From: Gemmatimonadaceae bacterium
GTDB taxonomy: Bacteria; Gemmatimonadota; Gemmatimonadetes; Gemmatimonadales; Gemmatimonadaceae
Length of the DNA stretch: 5,707 nucleotides
Direction: 5' to 3'
Assembly (NCBI GenBank): GCA_025357975.1
Contig: JANYKY010000365.1
Coordinates: forward strand, 1-5,707
Positions 5,663 to 5,707 of this stretch are shown in pieces. Position 1 is the first letter of the stretch. Each line of letters opens with the position of its first letter. The notes under the pieces were generated by a model. The model was given only the letters and a program-made list of their open reading frames with translations. It was not told where the DNA came from and did no database searches. Both the position numbers and the translations under genes were made by a program.

Positions 5663-5707
5663 TTAAATCAACAGCTGACCCATTTGTACCAGATAGTACT
5701 CCGCTGC
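5663..5707 (-). CDS. Possible C-terminal tail of an upstream gene (right-edge partial)
   Basis: From the right edge one minus-strand frame reads AAEYYLVQMGQLLI and stops at TAA (5663-5665). The peptide looks like ordinary protein and ends near the start of GC-rich spacer DNA. With only 14 codons the frame choice cannot be tested; another minus-strand frame also stays open here. If real, the gene is co-directional with all the others. Confidence 0.3.
   Translation of the reverse strand, partial: AAEYYLVQMGQLLI

Noticed and set aside
5641..5668. Minus-strand TTGATT as a -35 box for the thioredoxin-like gene
   Set aside because: No acceptable -10 hexamer lies 16-18 bases downstream, and the element overlaps the possible tail of an upstream gene.

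Overview
The window is 5.7 kb of a Gram-negative bacterial genome with moderately high GC. Every supported gene lies on the minus strand, so transcription runs from the right edge to the left edge. Five complete genes and two edge-truncated ones are visible. The TonB-dependent receptor at the left edge has the plug-domain style common in Gemmatimonadota and some Proteobacteria. Together with the overall gene style this makes Gemmatimonadota (Gemmatimonadaceae-like) my best guess, but that is an impression and not a demonstrated assignment.

Layout in transcription order. At the right edge is a possible 14-codon tail of an upstream gene (5707-5663). Next come a spacer and a 70-bp array of ten graded heptamers (5551-5620) that abuts the ribosome binding site of a secreted TlpA/ResA-like thioredoxin (5540-5040). 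A 124-base gap with a small hairpin and a short palindrome precedes a secreted DGSG-repeat beta-solenoid protein of the DUF4097/DUF2807 putative-adhesin type (4915-4157). After 21 bases follows a 403-residue, about 10-TM membrane protein (4135-2924). Its stop codon overlaps the TTG start of a 510-residue exported, histidine-rich protein anchored by two TM helices (2927-1395). A small exported Gly/Ala-rich protein with a TTG start follows (1321-962). Then comes a GC-rich palindromic spacer and the start of the TonB-dependent receptor (891 to the left edge).

The main observation concerns the overlapping membrane pair. The 10-TM protein carries D47-x3-H51-x12-H64 and D127-x3-H131-x13-H145. These spacings equal, as I recall them, the CuC (D156, H160, H173) and CuD (N227, H231, H245) copper ligands of PmoC in particulate methane monooxygenase, and RDT, W-H and P-x-H context residues also agree. 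The protein encoded by the overlapping gene has the layout of PmoB: signal peptide, beta domain, two-helix hairpin, large external beta region. Its predicted mature N-terminus is a histidine. No PmoA is visible, and the PmoB-type HxH is missing from the N-terminal domain, although two HLHP modules sit in the C-terminal region. I infer a divergent, undescribed relative of the copper membrane monooxygenase superfamily, or a copper-binding membrane complex that shares its fold. A TlpA-like thioredoxin and a TonB receptor nearby would fit metal-centre assembly and metal or ligand uptake, but those links rest on neighbourhood only.
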